From Bdellovibrionales bacterium (GTDB lineage Bacteria > Bdellovibrionota > UBA2428), in contig JAFEAR010000123.1 of the NCBI GenBank assembly GCA_018266335.1, positions 1 through 8,346 on the forward strand: 8,346 bases of DNA. Direction: 5' to 3'. Each line of letters begins with the position of its first letter. The stretch's first letter is position 1. The notes under the pieces were generated by a model. It had not been told where the DNA came from and searched no databases. It worked only from the letters and a program-made list of their open reading frames with translations. The position numbers and the translations under genes were made by a program. Positions 5,386-8,346 of the stretch are shown piece by piece.

Positions 5386-5925
5386 TTACGTCTTTGGTTC
5401 AAGAGCGTCAATCAGGTCCGAGGCTTCATCTAAAAGTTGGAGATTCCGATCGACGGCCCTGAATTGCATGCCCACGCCAGCCCAGGCGAGCACTACGAAG
5501 AGTGTGGCCACGAGTGGATGGAGCCAGTGCGGAATTGCGCCTACCTGCGTAGCGCCACCGAGCACAAAGGCGAAGAGTGCCAGCACGAGTCCGAAAGTCG
5601 GAAAGGGAAAAGCCTTGCCCTTGAGCTTGTTCGCTTGCTCGTACAGGGACCACACCTTCAGCGCGGTGTCCTTGTGCGTGCCAAACAGTCCGCGTGCTTG
5701 GTCGCGAATCCAAACTCCGGAACCAATGAAATAAAAAATTACGCAGAGGTTGGCGAAGAGACTAAAGAGCACGCCAATGCCCGCAATGGCCAGATGCACT
5801 TGCACCGGCGCAGCGGCGCCCCAGTGCAAGCCGTAGCCAAAAATAACCCACGCCAAAGCGAACGCAGCCGAGAGGGCCACGTTCGCGAAGATGACGATGA
5901 ACTTAACGGCCGATTCGATTTTCAC
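5386..5925 (-). CDS. Uncharacterised four-helix inner-membrane protein
   Basis: I do not recognise a named family for this 179-residue protein. Four hydrophobic segments are visible at about 7-31, 43-69, 109-128 and 134-152. A polar loop of about 40 residues lies between helices 2 and 3 (WIRDQARGLFGTHKD), and a charged C-terminal tail follows, predicted as amphipathic helix (about 154-175). Basic residues in the central loop and after helix 4 suggest both ends and the central loop are cytoplasmic. Histidines 34, 44, 133 and 136 fall at the ends of helices, on the side opposite the loop. The start is GTG at 5925, overlapping the stop of the upstream fusion gene in GTGA (4 bases), which implies coupled translation. 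The ferredoxin gene follows after 9 bases. A redox or haem-linked role is possible but rests only on the histidines and that neighbour. Confidence 0.75.
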   Translation of the reverse strand: MKIESAVKFIVIFANVALSAAFALAWVIFGYGLHWGAAAPVQVHLAIAGIGVLFSLFANLCVIFYFIGSGVWIRDQARGLFGTHKDTALKVWSLYEQANKLKGKAFPFPTFGLVLALFAFVLGGATQVGAIPHWLHPLVATLFVVLAWAGVGMQFRAVDRNLQLLDEASDLIDALEPKT

Positions 5926-7946
5926 TCTTCGAAGGCTTCTACTTTTTTCATGGTGTCGCCAGGTTTAATGGCGTCTACCACATCCATGCCCGAGGTCACG
6001 TGAGCGAACACGGTGTGCACGCCGTCGAGGTGGGGCTGGGGAGCGTACACGATAAAGAACTGCGAACCGTTCGTGTTGCGGCCGGCATGGGCCATGGAGA
6101 GGGCGCCACGCACGTGTTTGAGATCGTTGTCTTCGTTATCGAACTTCCAGCCGGGGCCGCCCGTGCCGGTTCCGGTGGGGTCGCCACCCTGAGCTACGAA
6201 GTTCGGAATCACGCGGTGGAATTTAACGTTGTCGTAAAATCCGTTGCGGATGAGGTGCAGGAAGTTGCTAACGGTGTAGGGGGCCTTGTCCGCATCGAAT
6301 TCGATGTTGATTTTGCCACCGTTCGCCATCTCGATGACGGCCGTGTACTTTTTGCCCTTCTTCACGAAGGGAGCGGGGAGCTTAGCGAGTTCCTTGAGAC
6401 TTTTTACGGTCGCTTCCAGTTTCACTTTTTTAGGTCCTTCCTTGGGGGCCGCTGAAGTAGCGCTCGGGGGAGCGCTCGGAGCTGCGGGGGCCGCCGGCGC
6501 CGCATTGTCCACGAAGCTCTCTACTTTCATCGGGAGGGCTTCGTCTACCTTAACTGACACGGCCGCGGCGGCATCGATGGACTCGGCACGGACCACTACG
6601 CGGTCGTCGAAAAGTTTTTTGCCGAAGAAGAGGGTGCTGAGTGTGGTTTCTTTGCCGTCTTTTTGCCCGCGGACCTCAACCACCCGCAGGGGTTTACGCA
6701 GGCCCAGGGTGGCGGGCGTTTGCCCGTCGAAATATTCCAGCGCCCGCAGTTCGGCAACGGCGCCGAGGGCTTTGTCGACGGCTTCGTTCTTGGCAACGCC
6801 TTCTTTTTCGCCCTTGGGCGTTTTCGCCTTGAGTTTCCAGGCAGCGCCTTCTTTGGTGAATGCAAGTTGGGTGGTGCCGTCGTCCACGGTGAAGCCCGTA
6901 ACGTCACCCTTCTTGAAGGTGGTTACTTGCTTGTTCCGGAAGCGGAAGAAATTCGTTTTAAAGTTGTCGCGGAAAGTTTCGGGAACCTCGTAAGTCGATT
7001 CCTGGTCTAGACGGGCAAAGTAATACTTCATGCCGCCGTTGGGCGCTTTGGGGGCCGCCTTGGGATCTTTGGCTGCGGCGAGTACCCAAGTCTGCGCGGT
7101 GGACTTAGGATCGCTGCTCTTCAAGGTCAGGGTTGCGATGGGTTTACCAAAGCCAAGTTTGGCGCGGTCCTCGTGCACTTCGGACGTGAAGTCCGTTACG
7201 TTCAAATTCGCCAGACTGTCTACGAAACGCTCCACTTCGCCTTTGTCGAGCGTGGCGGTCGCGGGGGCGAGGGATTTCCAGCTGCCGTCGGGGTTGCGTT
7301 CGAATTTCAAATCCAGCGCAGGGTTCTTGTCGATGATTGGCGTTTTAAGTTCGATGTGGCTCAATTCACCGGCGTGAACCGAGAATACTTTTTTGTTGCG
7401 CAGCTCGGCCATCTTTTTGTCCAGACCGAAGCGCAGCGATCGCGAGGTGAGAAACACTTCGTTGCTGTCGCTCCATTTCGCGTACACAAAATAATCAACC
7501 GGCGTGTCCTCGCCCAGGTAGAGCTCGCGCACGGGGGCTTTTTTGTCTGAGCTCTCGCTGTTCATGGAGAGCTTAAACTTGGGAGGATTGAGCCCCAGGG
7601 CCGTGAGGTCGGTGTTCTTAACGGAGTTTTCTTTTTTGGCGGCGAGAATGGTGGAGACAATGCCGTCGACGGCTAGTTTGTCGGCCTCAAAAGTTTTTTC
7701 GCCCGTCACGAACCAGTGCTCGTTGTTCTCGGCCTTGCGCATCAGGTGAAAGGTGCCGGTGGGATTCTGCAGGGCAAAATCTGTCACTTTATCGCGCTCC
7801 AAATTCCCGAAGAGAAGCGAGGACTTAGTTTTGGCGTTCTCGCTCGCCTCGTGCTGGGGGCGAATGACGAAGTAGGTCAGGGCGGCAATGGCCACGGCGA
7901 CACCGGAGAAGACAAAGGCACTTTGCAGGGGGTTCTTTCGCGACAT
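5922..7946 (-). CDS. Membrane-anchored DUF4340-cyclophilin fusion (peptidyl-prolyl cis-trans isomerase)
   Basis: The protein has 674 residues. A short basic start (MSRKNPLQ) and one hydrophobic helix (about 10-28) anchor it, leaving the rest in the periplasm. Residues 45 to about 475 resemble DUF4340, usually found beside gliding-type ABC-2 transporter proteins, and contain three related units at about 52-126, 194-277 and 348-427. An Ala/Pro linker (482-501) leads to a complete cyclophilin domain (about 532-674). This has FHRVI (catalytic Arg578), NFVAQGGD (Phe583, Gln586), SMAHAG (617-622), GSQFFI (627-632) and LDGVH (His644). His639 replaces the Trp121 of human cyclophilin A that binds cyclosporin. 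The cyclophilin should isomerise Xaa-Pro bonds in envelope proteins; the DUF4340 part may hold a substrate or partner. The ATG at 7946 has no Shine-Dalgarno sequence, and an in-frame stop lies shortly upstream. It is the first gene of the four-gene minus-strand operon. Confidence 0.88.
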   Translation of the reverse strand: MSRKNPLQSAFVFSGVAVAIAALTYFVIRPQHEASENAKTKSSLLFGNLERDKVTDFALQNPTGTFHLMRKAENNEHWFVTGEKTFEADKLAVDGIVSTILAAKKENSVKNTDLTALGLNPPKFKLSMNSESSDKKAPVRELYLGEDTPVDYFVYAKWSDSNEVFLTSRSLRFGLDKKMAELRNKKVFSVHAGELSHIELKTPIIDKNPALDLKFERNPDGSWKSLAPATATLDKGEVERFVDSLANLNVTDFTSEVHEDRAKLGFGKPIATLTLKSSDPKSTAQTWVLAAAKDPKAAPKAPNGGMKYYFARLDQESTYEVPETFRDNFKTNFFRFRNKQVTTFKKGDVTGFTVDDGTTQLAFTKEGAAWKLKAKTPKGEKEGVAKNEAVDKALGAVAELRALEYFDGQTPATLGLRKPLRVVEVRGQKDGKETTLSTLFFGKKLFDDRVVVRAESIDAAAAVSVKVDEALPMKVESFVDNAAPAAPAAPSAPPSATSAAPKEGPKKVKLEATVKSLKELAKLPAPFVKKGKKYTAVIEMANGGKINIEFDADKAPYTVSNFLHLIRNGFYDNVKFHRVIPNFVAQGGDPTGTGTGGPGWKFDNEDNDLKHVRGALSMAHAGRNTNGSQFFIVYAPQPHLDGVHTVFAHVTSGMDVVDAIKPGDTMKKVEAFEE
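6444..6503 (-). repeat. Low-complexity Ala/Pro linker in the fusion protein
   Basis: This stretch encodes residues 482-501, made almost only of Ala, Pro and Ser (APAAPAAPSAPPS). The DNA contains a short direct repeat, agcgctcgg twice, near 6460-6480. It is a flexible hinge between the DUF4340-like part and the cyclophilin domain, and such linkers mark domain boundaries in exported proteins. Confidence 0.7.
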
Positions 7947-8019
7947 GACAGTATCAAAGACCGAAATGGCGAAAAGTCAACGAAACGAGTACACTCGAGT
8001 GAGTCTGGAGGGATTGGAC
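7947..8019. promoter_or_regulatory. Divergent promoter region between the fusion operon and the secreted-protein gene
   Basis: The region is 73 bases long, the longest non-coding stretch here. On the plus strand TACACT (7990-7995) is a plausible -10, with a weak -35 TGGCGA (7967-7972) 17 bases upstream. On the minus strand TTGACT (7975-7980) matches the -35 consensus at five of six positions, and TTTGAT (7953-7958), 16 bases on, is a possible -10. That would start the message at or near the ATG (7946), consistent with the missing ribosome-binding site. A perfect 10-base palindrome CACTCGAGTG (7992-8001) covers the end of the plus-strand -10 and the expected start site, so it could be an operator. 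All assignments are by eye. Confidence 0.4.
8007..8013 (+). promoter_or_regulatory. Shine-Dalgarno site of the 3'-terminal secreted-protein gene
   Basis: GGAGGGA is followed by 6 bases and the ATG at 8020. It supports that start codon for a gene that runs off the window. Confidence 0.7.
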
Positions 8020-8346
8020 ATGATTTTACGCCGCGCCGCAGCTAGCGCTCTCGTTTGCCTATTGGGAATCGCGCTTCCGGCCAGTGCCGATAGCTCGAAG
8101 ACGATGCCCCTGCGCTACGAGGTTTCGGCCAACGATCACACCACTTTTCCCGATGGTTGCGGCAATCCGTACCGCGATGTGAACGACTTCATGGAATTCT
8201 ACGAGGCCACCATCGAGGAGATGGCCGCCGAGAAGGGCTCGGCTAACGCGAGTATTACCGACCTCTTCGCGATTTCTGAAATGCGGGCGCAAATGAAGGA
8301 CCTCTTTCCCAACTTGTCCGAGGAAAGCCCCCTGGACCGGCTCATC
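8020..8346 (+). CDS. Secreted protein of unknown function, 3'-truncated by window edge
   Basis: A reading frame opens at ATG 8020, after a strong ribosome-binding site, and stays open for 109 codons to the end of the window. It begins with a classic Sec signal peptide: MILRRAAAS, then a hydrophobic core (ALVCLLGIALP), then PASA with likely cleavage after Ala23. Cys13 lies within the core and is not in a lipobox, so a lipoprotein is unlikely. The mature part is acidic and Met-rich, with DGCGNPYRD at about 45-53 (a single Cys47) and a probable helical stretch at 55-72. I do not recognise the family. Codon use and third-position GC look like the neighbouring genes. It is divergently oriented from the DUF4340-cyclophilin operon, so the two may share regulation. 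Confidence 0.75.
   Translation, partial: MILRRAAASALVCLLGIALPASADSSKTMPLRYEVSANDHTTFPDGCGNPYRDVNDFMEFYEATIEEMAAEKGSANASITDLFAISEMRAQMKDLFPNLSEESPLDRLI

Noticed and set aside
6286..6993. Long plus-strand frame (235 codons) opposite the fusion gene
   Set aside because: It lies antisense to a gene with clear family motifs. Its product is Ser/Thr/Arg-rich with no recognisable domain and no ribosome-binding site, as expected from the reverse frame of a GC-rich gene.
1..8346. Defence system, prophage, CRISPR array or mobile element
   Set aside because: I saw no nuclease, transposase, integrase, spaced repeat array or terminal inverted repeat. The genes are metabolic, redox and envelope types with uniform base composition by eye.

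Overview
The window is almost entirely protein-coding. The non-coding gaps are 2, 3, 24, 5, 9 and 73 bases long. I see no rRNA, tRNA, CRISPR array, insertion sequence or other mobile element. GC content looks moderately high by eye (not computed). Exported or membrane proteins (a DsbD-type reductase, a DUF218/YdcF-like protein, a membrane-anchored peptidyl-prolyl isomerase and a signal-peptide protein) point to a Gram-negative-type envelope. The bacterial ferredoxin with the C-x2-C-x2-C-x-E-T-A-P pattern and the phasin-like small protein are loosely reminiscent of Bdellovibrionota or former Deltaproteobacteria. That placement is a weak inference. The content looks chromosomal and housekeeping rather than horizontally acquired.

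Layout. (1) Bases 2-2019, plus strand: a tight run of five genes. They are the 3' part of a hotdog acyl-CoA thioesterase, a START/COQ10-like (SRPBCC) protein, an unrecognised 87-residue protein, RidA (imine deaminase) and a membrane-anchored DUF218/YdcF-like protein. (2) 2023-3684, minus strand: dsbD, converging on the first run with a 3-base gap. (3) 3709-4491, plus strand: a short-chain dehydrogenase/reductase, head-to-head with dsbD across only 24 bases. (4) 4481-7946, minus strand: a four-gene operon, read from 7946 downwards. It encodes a 674-residue DUF4340-cyclophilin fusion, a four-helix membrane protein, a small [4Fe-4S] ferredoxin and a HAD-family phosphatase. The phosphatase end overlaps the dehydrogenase end by 11 bases. 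(5) 8020 to the window end, plus strand: the 5' part of a gene for a secreted protein, divergent from the four-gene operon across a 73-base regulatory region.

How the genes may work together. The first run joins acyl-CoA hydrolysis, a lipid-binding-fold protein and metabolite repair. DsbD carries reducing power across the inner membrane. The minus-strand operon mixes an envelope proline isomerase, a membrane protein and a redox carrier, and its common purpose is not evident from the sequence. The item most worth following up is the fusion of three DUF4340-like repeats to a complete cyclophilin domain. The four-gene context around it and a HAD phosphatase with Asn at a usually acidic metal-binding position come next. 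I did not find a clear defence, mobile or CRISPR-type system.
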